In this document: positions 1-10,560 of the stretch, in pieces
Position numbering within the stretch: the first letter of the stretch is position 1
How the letters are laid out: each line of letters starts with the position of its first letter
Assembly: GCA_964458325.1 (NCBI GenBank)
Contig: CAYWIM010000010.1
Span: 7,057-71,056, forward strand
Source: JAGMXM01 sp964458325
GTDB taxonomy: Bacteria; Verrucomicrobiota; Verrucomicrobiia; Limisphaerales; UBA1319
Length of the DNA stretch: 64,000 bases
Direction: 5' to 3'
Program-made: the position numbers and the translations under genes
The notes under the pieces: generated by a model
Told to the model about the DNA's origin: nothing
Database searches by the model: none
The model's input: the letters and a program-made list of their open reading frames with translations, nothing else

Positions 1-1347
1 TCGCTCGATCCGGCAGTGGCGATTCCAGCGCGCGCTTTGGCAGCTCGGCTGCAGGGCTGCCAAGGCGACTGGGCGGCGGTCGTTCATACCTTTTCCGATT
101 CAGGACCGTGGAGGGTTGATCCCCAATGCAGGAATCTGCTCGCCATTGCGCAGATTCGGATGGGGGAGGCGTCTCAGGCAGTGCGCCTGGCGCGTGCCAA
201 CCTCGAAGTCGATCCGCTGGATGCATTCGCGCGATCGGTGCGTTGGCTGGCGGATCGCGAGGGCGGGGAGATGACCCTGGGCGGCCTGATTCAAGGCAAG
301 GCCCAGCCGGTCTTGGATCTGGCTGCCTGTTTCATGCGTTTGAACCAGCCCGCCATCGCCAGCCGTGTGGTCGACGAGTTTTATCTGCGTCCCCTCGATG
401 GGCAGCCGCAGGATCCGATCGTCTTGTATTGGGCGGCTTACCTCGCCCACCTGCAGGGGGACCGCGCTGCCATGTCCAGGTGGCTGGTCCAGGCCCGCGC
501 CCAGCCTCCCGAAGGAGTGTTCCCACACCGGTTCGAGACGGTTCCAGTTCTCCAATGGGCCTTGAAGGAGAATCCCGAGGACGGGCGGGCGGCGCTTTAC
601 CTTGGGCATCTCTGCTTTCACCTGGGGCGGATGGCTCAAGGCCGCGAGCATTGGCGCCTGGCAGCGCGCCTCGATGACACCTCTGCGATCGCCCGGCGTG
701 CCTTGGGCATGGCGAGTTTGAACATCGATGGCGACATCGACGCCGCGGCTCGTGAACTCGAACAGGCCCGCCGGATCAATCCCGCCGATGCCATCGTCGC
801 TCGCGATCTGGCTCGAGTCTGGTTTGCGCGCGCGGACAAGGCGCAGACCGAGGATGAAAAGCAGAAGGCCTGGGCCCAGGCGCGCACGGTTCTGGAAGCG
901 GCGTATGCAGCCGGCAAGAGCCGGTCCGATTTCGTCGTGTTGCTCGCACGCGCCCAGAATCGCTTGGGTCAGTTCGCCGAAACCGCCCGGATGCTGGATG
1001 CAGTGCGGGTGACGGTGTGGGAAGGAGCGCACGAGGTCCACGATCTATTCGAGGATGCGCATCTGGCCCTGGGGCGGGCGCATCTCGAGGCTGGCCGGCC
1101 CGCCGAGGCGCTGGCTGAATTCGATCGCGCGCTCGAATACCCGGAGAACCTCGCCACCGGCCGGCTCGAGAATGCCCGTGAGGCCCATATCCACTATCTG
1201 CGCGGCAAGGCATTGCTGGCTCTCGGGCGCCCTTCCGAGGCGCGAGCTGCCTGGCAGCGGGCCGCCAGCGAGCCCGCGGCATCGAATCGGCAAATCGAGG
1301 ACGCACGACAGAAAGCCCAGCAGGCGCTCGATGGAGTTCTCCCTTGA
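1..1347 (+). CDS. C-terminal part of a DUF5107/TPR-type protein (5' end outside window)
   Basis: The reading frame is open from base 1, so the gene starts upstream; a GTG at 16 is only an internal codon choice. What is visible is helical tetratricopeptide-like sequence. The segment with YLGHLCFHLGR, then VTVWEGAHE, AHLALGRAHLEAGRPAEAL and ALEYPENLATGRL matches the TPR tail that follows the N-terminal DUF5107 domain in a family common in Bacteroidota, Verrucomicrobiota and Acidobacteriota (family recall, not searched). These proteins are often encoded near carbohydrate-degradation genes; a molecular function is not established. The gene faces the MFS transporter, with a hairpin between them. 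It could be some other TPR protein, because DUF5107 itself is not in the window. Confidence 0.7.
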   Translation, partial: SLDPAVAIPARALAARLQGCQGDWAAVVHTFSDSGPWRVDPQCRNLLAIAQIRMGEASQAVRLARANLEVDPLDAFARSVRWLADREGGEMTLGGLIQGKAQPVLDLAACFMRLNQPAIASRVVDEFYLRPLDGQPQDPIVLYWAAYLAHLQGDRAAMSRWLVQARAQPPEGVFPHRFETVPVLQWALKENPEDGRAALYLGHLCFHLGRMAQGREHWRLAARLDDTSAIARRALGMASLNIDGDIDAAARELEQARRINPADAIVARDLARVWFARADKAQTEDEKQKAWAQARTVLEAAYAAGKSRSDFVVLLARAQNRLGQFAETARMLDAVRVTVWEGAHEVHDLFEDAHLALGRAHLEAGRPAEALAEFDRALEYPENLATGRLENAREAHIHYLRGKALLALGRPSEARAAWQRAASEPAASNRQIEDARQKAQQALDGVLP

Positions 1348-1424
1348 TCCATGAACCTTCCCCTCTCCCCGGCCCTCTCCCCGCTCGTGCCTCGCGGGGC
1401 GAGGGAATGAAAAGCGGATGGACA

Positions 1425-1448
1425 AGCCGCAGGTTCTATCCTGCGGCT
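1425..1448. terminator. Hairpin between convergent genes, possible terminator
   Basis: AGCCGCAGG and CCTGCGGCT form a perfect 9-bp stem with a 6-nt TTCTAT loop. It lies 78 bases after the TPR gene stop and 18 bases before the MFS gene stop, the place where a bidirectional terminator would sit. There is no T-run on either side, so an intrinsic terminator is only a guess. Confidence 0.4.
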
Positions 1449-1465
1449 CGTGCATCTTGATCTTG

Positions 1466-2740
1466 TTACCTCCGCTGGATATTCGGGTGGAGCAGGAGCG
1501 ATCCGCCCACGCCCAGCAGCCAGGCGACCACCCCTCCCAGGAGAAAGGCTGGCGTGAAGGAACGCGCGCCATCGGCGATCCAACCGGCGAGGTAAGGTCC
1601 CAGCACTTGGCCGATGCCAAACACAACCGTCATCAGGCCCAGCGCGGCCGGCGCCAGGCGGCCGCCGAAGATGTCGCCCGCCAAGGCAGCCATTAGCGCC
1701 GGGATGCTCCACGCCGTCAGTGCAAACAACCCCGCCGACAATCCAATCGCCGCCGTTTTCAGGCTCAGCCCGAACACGAGGAATCCCAATCCCTGCAGGA
1801 AAAACACGGCGATCAAGGCGGCCTTGCGGCCCCATCGATCCGAGACGCCGCCCCAGATGAATCCGCTGACCGTGGACACCAAACCGACCGTCAGCCAGAG
1901 CCAGCCCGCTTGCTGGGCCGTGAATCCACTGTCGTGGACGATGTGGCGGATAAAGAAGGTCGAATAGATGATGTAAGAGAAACCGAACGCGAAATAGATG
2001 GCCGACAGGTGCCAGAGGGTTCCGGATCGGTAGACCAGAGACCAGTTGAGCGCCGAGGCGTGCGGTCCGCCCTGGCGCTGGCTGCGCTCGAGATCGCTCT
2101 CCCCCCACGGGGTGAGCCCGCGGTCGGCGGGCCGGTTCCGGAGACCAAGAGCGGCGGCCATTGCGATGGCGATCGATGCAGCGCCCAAAACGTACCAGCA
2201 GACACGCCAGCCTTGGGCGCCTTGCCAGTTCAGGATCGCCGGGACCAGCGGGCCGGTGACCATGAGCCCGATGCTCGATCCGGCCACCCCAATCCCCGAT
2301 GCCATCCCGCGCCGCCGCGCGCCGAACCAGGCCGACACCAACCCCATGGCGGGCACGTTCGCTCCCGCACCGCCCACTCCCGCCAGGAACCGTCCCCAGC
2401 GGGCGCCCGTCAGGGTTGGCGCCCAGCCCGTAAGGACCATGGCCAGGCCGGTCACCAGCAGGGCGGTCGCAATGACGAACCGCGGTCCGAACCGCGCCGC
2501 CAGCACGCCCGCCGGGACTACGGTGAGCAGGTATCCCAGGAGATTCCAGGATTGGAGCTCGCCGGTCTGTGTGTTCGTGAGCTCGAGCCCGGCCTGCATC
2601 GAGGGCAGGATGCTCGTGTAGCCGAATCGCGCCAGCCCCAGCGATCCAAATACGGACAGCACGATCAGCCCCAGCACCACCCATCCATAGTGCAGACCCG
2701 ATGCCCGCGACGGCGGGCCCTCAGATGTCGGTGCTGGCAT
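1466..2740 (-). CDS. MFS transporter
   Basis: A 424-residue integral membrane protein of the major facilitator superfamily, with about 12 hydrophobic segments in two halves. TM1 is at about residues 18-38. The loop GYTSILPSMQAGL and the following TGELQSWNLLGYL resemble the YbfB/YjiJ-type MFS group, and WGGVSDRWGRKAAL at the start of the second half is a typical MFS motif-A equivalent. Substrate is unknown; release of sugars or organic acids by neighbouring secreted hydrolases would suit a small carbohydrate or carboxylate (inference). The ATG start gives a normal-length protein and lies just after a proline-rich short cytoplasmic leader. It converges with the preceding TPR gene. Confidence 0.85.
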   Translation of the reverse strand: MPAPTSEGPPSRASGLHYGWVVLGLIVLSVFGSLGLARFGYTSILPSMQAGLELTNTQTGELQSWNLLGYLLTVVPAGVLAARFGPRFVIATALLVTGLAMVLTGWAPTLTGARWGRFLAGVGGAGANVPAMGLVSAWFGARRRGMASGIGVAGSSIGLMVTGPLVPAILNWQGAQGWRVCWYVLGAASIAIAMAAALGLRNRPADRGLTPWGESDLERSQRQGGPHASALNWSLVYRSGTLWHLSAIYFAFGFSYIIYSTFFIRHIVHDSGFTAQQAGWLWLTVGLVSTVSGFIWGGVSDRWGRKAALIAVFFLQGLGFLVFGLSLKTAAIGLSAGLFALTAWSIPALMAALAGDIFGGRLAPAALGLMTVVFGIGQVLGPYLAGWIADGARSFTPAFLLGGVVAWLLGVGGSLLLHPNIQRR

Positions 2741-2824
2741 GGCCGCTATCCTGATCCACGCGGCCGTGAATGCAAGCGGCTAGGCACGGTCACAGGAGCC
2801 GCCGGACTTCGAATGTTACGGACC

Positions 2825-2842
2825 GCGGACGCCCTCGTCCGC
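2825..2842. repeat. Short inverted repeat
   Basis: GCGGAC and GTCCGC flank a 6-base spacer. GC-rich palindromes of this kind are typical of REP-like intergenic repeats. It sits in the 515-base gap between the MFS and sulfatase genes, which otherwise shows only the degraded PIN fragment at 2942-3064. Confidence 0.35.
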
Positions 2843-2941
2843 TGGCCAGCCAACGACGCTGCGGCGCACAAGGCCCACGCTCCGAAAGAAAGAAATCTAT
2901 CATTTGACAATAGGGTTGATTACGGCATTTTCTGGCTCAAC

Positions 2942-3064
2942 TACTTTGATGCGCTGATCCTTGCGGCCGCGCGACTCGCCGGCTGCAAAGAGGTCTACTC
3001 CGAAGACCTGGGCGCCGGCCAGGATTATGGCGGCGTGGTTGTGGCCAATCCTTTCTCAGCTTGA
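2942..3064 (+). pseudogene. C-terminal remnant of a VapC-like PIN-domain toxin
   Basis: This stretch encodes about 40 residues including YFDALILAAARLAGCKEV and YSEDL, then GGVVVANPF before a TGA. This is the characteristic end of PIN ribonucleases: the conserved DALI helix, the SEDL loop carrying the last acidic active-site residue, and the xNPF tail. The upstream two thirds with the first catalytic aspartates is absent, and the open frame upstream is the antisense of the MFS gene, so this is a decayed leftover. No antitoxin fragment is recognisable. It suggests that an earlier toxin-antitoxin module was lost here. Confidence 0.7.
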
Positions 3065-3255
3065 CGGAAAAACAGAGCGAGGGGTTTCAGCCTTATCTGC
3101 CCGGATGACGACTGCTCAAGTCCCCGTGCGCTCTCCGCTGGAGCCGCACGCGAATCACGGCGGAATCCGGCGCTGCGCGCCCTTTCGATGGCCTCTTTCT
3201 CCTACCCAGCGAGCAGACAATTTGCGATGATCCGCTGCAGAAACAAGCAATTGCC

Positions 3256-5022
<1,767 letters not shown>

Positions 5023-5124
5023 GTTGGCGCGACGCTGCCCGAACTGACAAGCGAGCTGGAAAGTCTCGCGAACATAGTCGCCGGCCACCTCGCCAAGATG
5101 GGATTCAAACCATGAAGCAACGCA

Positions 5125-5347
5125 CGCATCCCGAACCCGGAGGGTTCAGCGAAGCGACACCACCGGCTGCCAGTGGAATTCAGCTCCGCATCCCGGAGGG
5201 ATGCCAGCAGCGGATTCCCCGTGCATGCGCGGGAGGGAAACAGCGCTGCGATCCCTGCGGGATCGGATTCCATTTGCGGCCGCAGTCCGGGGGTGGCGCT
5301 CGTGCCTCGCGCAACCCCCGGCTAATGGCTCGCATCCCTTCGGGATG
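5125..5347. repeat. Cluster of short palindromic intergenic repeats
   Basis: Between the sulfatase and hsdS, three near-identical palindromes occur: CATCCCGGAGGGATG (5189-5203), GATCCCTGCGGGATC (5250-5264) and CATCCCTTCGGGATG (5333-5347). A related unit starts near 5125 (GCATCCC...GGAGGG). The arms are conserved while the central bases vary, as in mobile REP-like repeats. No protein-coding gene is seen in 5023-5385. The cluster ends 38 bases before hsdS, just where an hsdM gene would normally stand. Confidence 0.6.
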
Positions 5348-5385
5348 GCCCGCGTGGACAGACACCTCAAAAAGATGGGATCGGT

Positions 5386-6600
5386 ATGGCCGTGAAGCTA
5401 GGCTACAAGCAGACCGAGGTGGGCGTCATCCCGGAGGAGTGGGATGTAATGCGAGTCTGTGAGTTTGGTTCAGTCATCACCGGAGGCACTCCGCAAACGG
5501 AGATACAAGGCTATTGGAACGGAGGTTATCCTTGGATAACGCCAACCGACATCACAGACAAGCGGGACATGCGCGCATCGGAGCGCATGATTTCTGAGGC
5601 AGGTCTTCATTCGATACGACAGCTACCAGCGAACTGCGTCCTCGTCACATGTATCGCAAGCATCGGAAAAAACGCGATTCTGAGGAGCATCGGAGGCTGC
5701 AATCAGCAGATTAACGCAGTTGTGCCTCAGCAGGGGCACAGTCCAGAGTATCTGTATTATTTGTTTGAGAGCAGTAAGCAGTATTTGCTTGCCAATGCGG
5801 GGAGGACAGCTACGCGCATCCTTTCCAAGGCCGCGTTTGAGCGAATGATATTTCCAATCGCGCCTCCGCTCCAGCAACGCGCTATCGCAGCAGCTTTGAT
5901 CGAGATGGATGCGCTGCTGGGCGGACTGGATCGGCTCATCGCCAAGAAGCGCGAGCTCAAACAGGCCGCCATGCAGCAACTCCTCACCGGCCACACCCGC
6001 CTCCCCGGCTTCCACGGCGAGTGGGACGTGAAGCGGCTGGGGGACATCGCCGACTTTGCCAATGGCAAACCGCATGAAGGCCACATGGATGCTACGGGGC
6101 AGTTCTACCTTGTCACTTTGGACAGCATTGGCATCGACGGAAAACTCAAGGCCGAGCACAAGCCAATTGGTGTCTTGGACAACTCGCTCCAGAAGGATGA
6201 CATCGTCACTATACACAGCGATATCGCTCACGGGAACTTGCTCGGTCTTTGCGACCTGATTCCCGAAAATAGCCGTTACGTCTTAAATCAGCGAGTTGGT
6301 CGCTTGCGTGTGAAACCAGACACTCAGGCAAATCCCCAATTCCTTCGCCTTCAGATTAACCGGCGTCAGCACCACTTTAAGACACGTGGGCAAGGCACTT
6401 CGCAGCGTCATGTTTACCGTCGCGATTTCGACAAACTTGAACTCTCGCTTCCTAAGCCTGCCGAGCAAACCGCTATTGCCGAGGTGCTGGCGGAGATGGG
6501 CGCGGAACTGGCGGCGTTGGAGCAGCGGCGGGAGAAGACCCGCGCCCTCAAGCAGGCCATGATGCAGGAACTGCTGACTGGCAGGACCAGACTTGTATGA
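5386..6600 (+). CDS. hsdS: Type I restriction-modification specificity subunit (orphan HsdS)
   Basis: 404 residues, full length for HsdS. It contains two target-recognition domains (about 20-170 and 220-375), each followed by a conserved helical spacer. The two spacers are internal homologues: ALIEMDALLGGLDRLIAKK with ELKQAAMQQLLTGHTRL, and VLAEMGAELAALEQRREK with ALKQAMMQELLTGRTRL. The start GYKQTEVGVIPEEW is typical. HsdS confers DNA sequence recognition on the HsdM methyltransferase and HsdR nuclease. No hsdM precedes it, only repeats, and hsdR downstream is a stub. The protein therefore cannot form a functional enzyme from this locus, unless it partners with subunits encoded elsewhere. 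The coding frame itself is intact. It overlaps the next gene by four bases (ATGA). Confidence 0.92.
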   Translation: MAVKLGYKQTEVGVIPEEWDVMRVCEFGSVITGGTPQTEIQGYWNGGYPWITPTDITDKRDMRASERMISEAGLHSIRQLPANCVLVTCIASIGKNAILRSIGGCNQQINAVVPQQGHSPEYLYYLFESSKQYLLANAGRTATRILSKAAFERMIFPIAPPLQQRAIAAALIEMDALLGGLDRLIAKKRELKQAAMQQLLTGHTRLPGFHGEWDVKRLGDIADFANGKPHEGHMDATGQFYLVTLDSIGIDGKLKAEHKPIGVLDNSLQKDDIVTIHSDIAHGNLLGLCDLIPENSRYVLNQRVGRLRVKPDTQANPQFLRLQINRRQHHFKTRGQGTSQRHVYRRDFDKLELSLPKPAEQTAIAEVLAEMGAELAALEQRREKTRALKQAMMQELLTGRTRLV

Positions 6601-7731
6601 AGGAACACCAAGCCGTCGAATGGAAAGAAACCTGGCGGGACGAATTCCTACGGTGGATTTGTGGTTTCGCCAACGCGGAGGGCGGCGTGCTGCACATCGG
6701 GCGGAACGCGCAGGGCGTGGTTATGGGCGTGTCGGACGCGGCGCGGTTGCTGGAGGACATTCCCAACAAGGTGCGGGACATTCTGGGCATCGTGGTCCCG
6801 GTGAACCTGCGGGAGGAGGGCGGCAAGGAGTGGCTGGAGATCGTGGTGGAGCCGTATCCGTATCCGGTGAGCTACAAGGGAGAGTACCACCTCCGCAGCG
6901 GCAGCACCAAACAGGAATTGAAAGGCGCGGCGCTCGACCGGTTTCTGTTGCGCAAACAAGGCCGCACCTGGGACGGCGTGCGCGTTCCACAGGTCTCAGT
7001 CCGGGATTTGTCCAAGAACGCCCTGGCGGACTTCCGGCGGTTGGCCCGGCAAAGCCGTCGGTTGGCCGCGGGGGTTCTGCGCGAATCGAACGCCGTGTTG
7101 GTGGAGAAGCTGAACCTGCTCGACGGAAACTACCTGAAACGCGCGGCCATCCTGCTGTTCCATCCTGACCCGGAACGCTGATTCACGGGCGCCTTCGTCA
7201 AGGTCGGTTACTTTCGTACCGAGTCTGACCTGCTCTATCACGACGAGATCCACGGCGACCTGTTCATGCAGGCTCAGAAAACCATGGAGGTCTTGCTCAG
7301 CAAGTATTTGAAGGCTGCGATCAGCTATCGAGGCGTGGGGCCGGGGCATCCAGCGCATCCACGACGCCTGCCGGGAAGCTGGAACGCCGCCGCCGCGCAT
7401 CGAATACGAACCGCATGACCTGTGGATTGAGTTCGCCTTCTCTGCCGGGTACCTGGCCATGCTGCAGGGCGAAGCTGAGTCCGCACGGCAGACCCGAAGG
7501 GAAGCTGCGGGCACTGCCCAGAAAACTACCCAGAAGACTACCCAGAAAACGACGCAAGAGCGCATTCTGATGATGCTCCGGGCCAACGCAAGCCTGTCTC
7601 GTGAGGCGCTGGCGCGACAAATTGGCTTGACGGCTGACGGCGTAAAATACCATTTGGACAAGTTGAAGGCGGCAGGGCGACTTCGGCGTGTCGGCCCGGA
7701 CAAGGGCGGGCGTTGGGAGGTCGTGCCGTGA
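6597..7731 (+). pseudogene. Broken AlbA_2 (Schlafen-like) ATP-binding/winged-helix protein
   Basis: The N-terminal part (FANAEGGVLHIGRNAQGVVMG) is an AlbA_2 putative DNA-binding domain. An in-frame TGA at 7179-7181 interrupts a conserved stretch: HPDPER-stop-FTGAFVKVGYF, where relatives have Trp, so a TGG-to-TGA change is likely. Coding continues through DEIHGDLF and KYLKAAISY, then jumps frame near 7330. The sequence resumes as EAWGRGIQRIHDAC, which in relatives lies well downstream, so an internal deletion removed most of the HATPase_c_4-type region. The C-terminus (7459-7731) still encodes a TTQK repeat linker and a winged helix. Such genes are frequent passengers inside type I restriction operons (family knowledge). 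As it stands, no full protein can be made. Confidence 0.85.
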
Positions 7732-7896
7732 AGCGCTTCGCCTCCGCCGGATGAAGCCCAGATCAACAAGAACACCGATGAATATAGGTTTCGCTGATCC
7801 TAAGACCATGAAACACACGGCATGTAGCCGAGTTTTGTCCACCGGCAAGGCAAGCTTGCCACGCCGGAGGCGGAAGTCAACAACGGGCATGAACCA

Positions 7897-8067
7897 ATGA
7901 GCACCGTCGGCCAAAAGGAACGGAAGACCCAGCAGCGGGTCGTGCGATTGTTGACTGACAAGGCGCACCCGTTCTGTCTGGGCTACGAGTGCCTCGGCAA
8001 CTGGGAGGAACGCGAGGGCAACCGCAATATCGAACCCGAGCTGCTCCGGGCTTGGCTGAAAGGAGGC
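7897..8067 (+). pseudogene. hsdR: 5' stub of type I restriction endonuclease hsdR
   Basis: The 57 codons from ATG 7897 read [38 protein letters not shown] and LLRAWLKGG, the well-known beginning of HsdR proteins. Full-length HsdR is around 1000 residues. Here the similarity stops near 8067, and the frame runs out into unrelated sequence and the antisense of the HEAT-repeat gene. The catalytic PD-(D/E)xK and helicase domains are missing. Gene order hsdS, AlbA_2, hsdR is kept, so this is the right end of a deletion-eroded type I locus. Confidence 0.75.
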
Positions 8068-8119
8068 AAGGGAGTCAAATCCGGAGCCGCAGGCGCCGCC
8101 CTGCTGGTTTCCCGGCGCT

Positions 8120-8677
8120 CTATTGCTTCATGCCGGGTCCGACGGTGGTCTGCTGCACGGGCACGAGCTTCTGGCTGGGATAACCCGACACTGCCTGGCC
8201 TCGCTGGCGCAGGGATTCGGCCAAAGCCGGCTTGAACTCTTCCGGCGCCGACTCGAAGGCCGATTCGAGCGCGCCAATGGCCGCGCTGCCGGGCAGCCGT
8301 GTCAGCGCGCATCGGGCGTCCTCACGCGCTTCACGGTCGCGCAACAACGCGGCCATTGGCGGAACGGCGTCGTCGCCGCCAATCTCGGAGAGCATCCAAA
8401 GCGCTTCGCGGCGGACGAGCGCCGCGTCGTGGCACAGCAGCTTGATCAATTCCTGTTCCACCGCCTTGGCTTCGGCGGCCGCGCCAGGACGGCCGGCATG
8501 GCGCACGATTCGGTAAAGGGCGCGTCTGGCACTGCGCGCCACTTCGAAATCGGAGTCCGTCGTCACATCGGCCAACGGTAGAATAGCCGCCGCGCCATAA
8601 GGAGCGGCGTTCTGCCAGGCGGGACCGCGGACGCGATCGTCCTTGCTCTGGATGTTCTGGATGAGCGACTCATTCAT
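8120..8677 (-). CDS. Small HEAT-repeat (PBS-lyase-like) protein
   Basis: 185 residues starting [14 protein letters not shown]. Repeats of about 35 residues appear as paired helices ([49 protein letters not shown]). These are HEAT/EZ-type repeats, which act as protein-binding scaffolds. No signal peptide or catalytic motif is seen. The ATG overlaps the stop of the upstream oxidoreductase by four bases (ATGA), so the two are translationally coupled, and it probably works with or on that enzyme (inference). A much longer frame extending upstream is only the shadow of the oxidoreductase gene. Confidence 0.75.
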   Translation of the reverse strand: MNESLIQNIQSKDDRVRGPAWQNAAPYGAAAILPLADVTTDSDFEVARSARRALYRIVRHAGRPGAAAEAKAVEQELIKLLCHDAALVRREALWMLSEIGGDDAVPPMAALLRDREAREDARCALTRLPGSAAIGALESAFESAPEEFKPALAESLRQRGQAVSGYPSQKLVPVQQTTVGPGMKQ

Positions 8678-10017
8678 AGGCAATACGGATGCCGCTGCGG
8701 GCGGCTGAGCATGCGGTTGGCCTGCTCGTCTCCCACCACCTCCTGCTTGTCGCCGTCCCAGACCAGCTTCCGGCCCAGGATCATTGAGAGGTTGCCCAGG
8801 TTGCAGAGCGTGGCCACGCGATGGCCGATCTCGACATCCACGGCCGGCCGCAGATGGCCTTCGCGGATGGACTTGAACCAGTCGGCCTTGTGGTTCATGT
8901 TGAAATCCTCGTACTCGTCCGTTCGCTCGAATTCCTTGCCTCCGGGCGGCATCTGGAAGTGGATCGCTTCCGGATTGGCAGGCCGATAGCCGCCTTCCCA
9001 TTCGAGGACCAGGCGTCCGCTCGCGCCCCAAAAGACATTGCCGAATTCGGTCTGGCCCACCCGATCGCCCGGTTGACCCCATTCCAAAGTCCAGTCGGGA
9101 TTCCTGAACTGGTATACGACGCGCATGTCGATCGCCGTGTCCCATAGACCCAGGGTCGGCACCGTGCCCGTCGCTTCCACGGTGAACGATGTCTGGCGGT
9201 CGGCGTCCATGCACCAAAGGATCGTGCTGAACTGATGGGCGCCGCGGTCGCGAATCTGGCCGCCGCCGGACTCCATGATCCAACGGAAGTTGGCTGGCTG
9301 ATAGCGGCGGTTGTATGGCCGCCATGGCAGCGGCCCCAGCCATAAATCCCAGTCCAGACCTTCCGGCGGTGCGCTGTCAGGCGCCGGTTTCGTGTCCGCC
9401 GGGCTCGCGTAGTGCCAGCAGGTGACCTTGTGGACCTTGCCCACGATGCCGTTGCGAATGGCGCGGCACGTGTGCCAGGCGCCCTTGGCCGTGCGCGCCT
9501 GCGCCCCGACCTGAACGGCGACCTTGTTGGCTCGAGCCGCCTCCACCATCGCCTGACCCTCCCGCACTGTCACCGAAGCGGGTTTCTCGACATAGACATG
9601 CTTGCCCGTCTGGCAGCTGTGCACCGTCTGGACGGCGTGCCAGTGATCCGGCGTGGCGATCAGCACGCAATCGACATCCTTGCGCTCGAGTATGTAGCGA
9701 TAATCGCGGTAGGGCGTCGCCTTTTGTCCGGTGAGGTTCCACGCGGCCTCCAGCCGGGGATCATCGCAGTCGCAGACCGCTGCGATCCGGACTTTGTCCT
9801 CCTTCTGGAACCGGAGCAGATTGGCCAGGTGCGTTCCCCCCATGCCGCCGAGACCGATCTGGCCGATGACAAACCGGCCATGGGCGCCCGGCCGCCCGGG
9901 TGCGCCCAGAACGCTTCGAGGAACAATCGTCGGCAATGCCACCCCGCCCAGGCAGAGGGATCCTCCCGCTGCCTTGAGAAAAGTCCGCCGGTCCACTCTC
10001 CGATTGCTTCTGTCCAT
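8674..10017 (-). CDS. Gfo/Idh/MocA-family oxidoreductase with twin-arginine leader
   Basis: 447 residues. The leader has DRRTFLKAAGGSLCLGG, a twin-arginine signal (RRTFLK), so the protein is probably exported folded. The Rossmann domain follows, with IGLGGMGGTH as nucleotide loop and CDCDDP after strand 2. The block ATPDHWHAVQ with the motif VEKPASVTV contains the EKP lysine typical of the family. The C-terminal half is the alpha/beta substrate domain. Members of this secreted group are abundant in Planctomycetota and Verrucomicrobiota and are presumed NAD(P)-dependent sugar oxidoreductases or glycosidases; the substrate is unknown. It forms an operon with the overlapping HEAT-repeat gene. 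Confidence 0.88.
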   Translation of the reverse strand: MDRSNRRVDRRTFLKAAGGSLCLGGVALPTIVPRSVLGAPGRPGAHGRFVIGQIGLGGMGGTHLANLLRFQKEDKVRIAAVCDCDDPRLEAAWNLTGQKATPYRDYRYILERKDVDCVLIATPDHWHAVQTVHSCQTGKHVYVEKPASVTVREGQAMVEAARANKVAVQVGAQARTAKGAWHTCRAIRNGIVGKVHKVTCWHYASPADTKPAPDSAPPEGLDWDLWLGPLPWRPYNRRYQPANFRWIMESGGGQIRDRGAHQFSTILWCMDADRQTSFTVEATGTVPTLGLWDTAIDMRVVYQFRNPDWTLEWGQPGDRVGQTEFGNVFWGASGRLVLEWEGGYRPANPEAIHFQMPPGGKEFERTDEYEDFNMNHKADWFKSIREGHLRPAVDVEIGHRVATLCNLGNLSMILGRKLVWDGDKQEVVGDEQANRMLSRPQRHPYCL

Positions 10018-10560
10018 AATGTGAAGTGTGAAGGATGCACGATGAACGAAAAATGATAAAGGCCAAAACGCCCAGGAAAACGCGACGGTGTGGGAGTGCT
10101 GGCGGATCGCAGACCATTGCCCTGTCCGTTTGTCATGATGGCAAGCAGAACGCCTCGTTTATGCGCGACCAGCCATGGGAATACGAGGGCCAGTATCACT
10201 GCGCGGGATGGCGGTCCGGTTCCGCTTCTTTCTCCGAAACGGATCCCTCTACGCGTTTTGGGTCGCTCCGGATCCCTCAGGCGCTAGCCGCGGCTATGTG
10301 GCTGCAGGCGGCCCCGAATTGGCGGCCTCGACCGATACGGTCGGCCAACAGCCGAAGCATTAAACCCGATCCAAGAGCGCATAGGCATGATGTTTGGTGG
10401 AAGGGACCCGCGGGGTCTCAATAACGGCCGGGGACCAATGTCCTCCAGAAACAACCTGCCCCGACGGTACTCCCCGCAAGTGAAAGGCCGCCAGGCGTTG
10501 GATCATCGGATGTGGAGCGATCGTGCTGCGCCTCCGTTTCATCCCCTCCGCCTTGCTGCA
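10018..10560. other. Intergenic stretch with little recognisable content
   Basis: A 543-base gap between the oxidoreductase start and the vapC stop. The only coding-like signal is the short plus-strand fragment listed at 10175-10363. No RNA gene, terminator or clear promoter could be made out. Confidence 0.4.
10175..10363 (+). pseudogene. Possible C-terminal fragment of a larger secreted protein
   Basis: A 62-codon frame ends with RFRFFLRNGSLYAFWVA, then SGASRGYVAAGGPELAAS and TDTVG. The composition (aromatic beta strands, then a glycine-rich end) looks like the tail of a secreted beta-sandwich protein rather than random antisense. No ribosome-binding site or full domain is present. The assignment rests on pattern impression only. 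Confidence 0.25.

Noticed and set aside
1910..3064. 384-codon frame as one protein
   Set aside because: Most of it is antisense to the MFS gene; only the last 40 codons resemble a PIN domain.
5386..8067. A working restriction-modification system
   Set aside because: hsdM missing, hsdR reduced to 57 codons.
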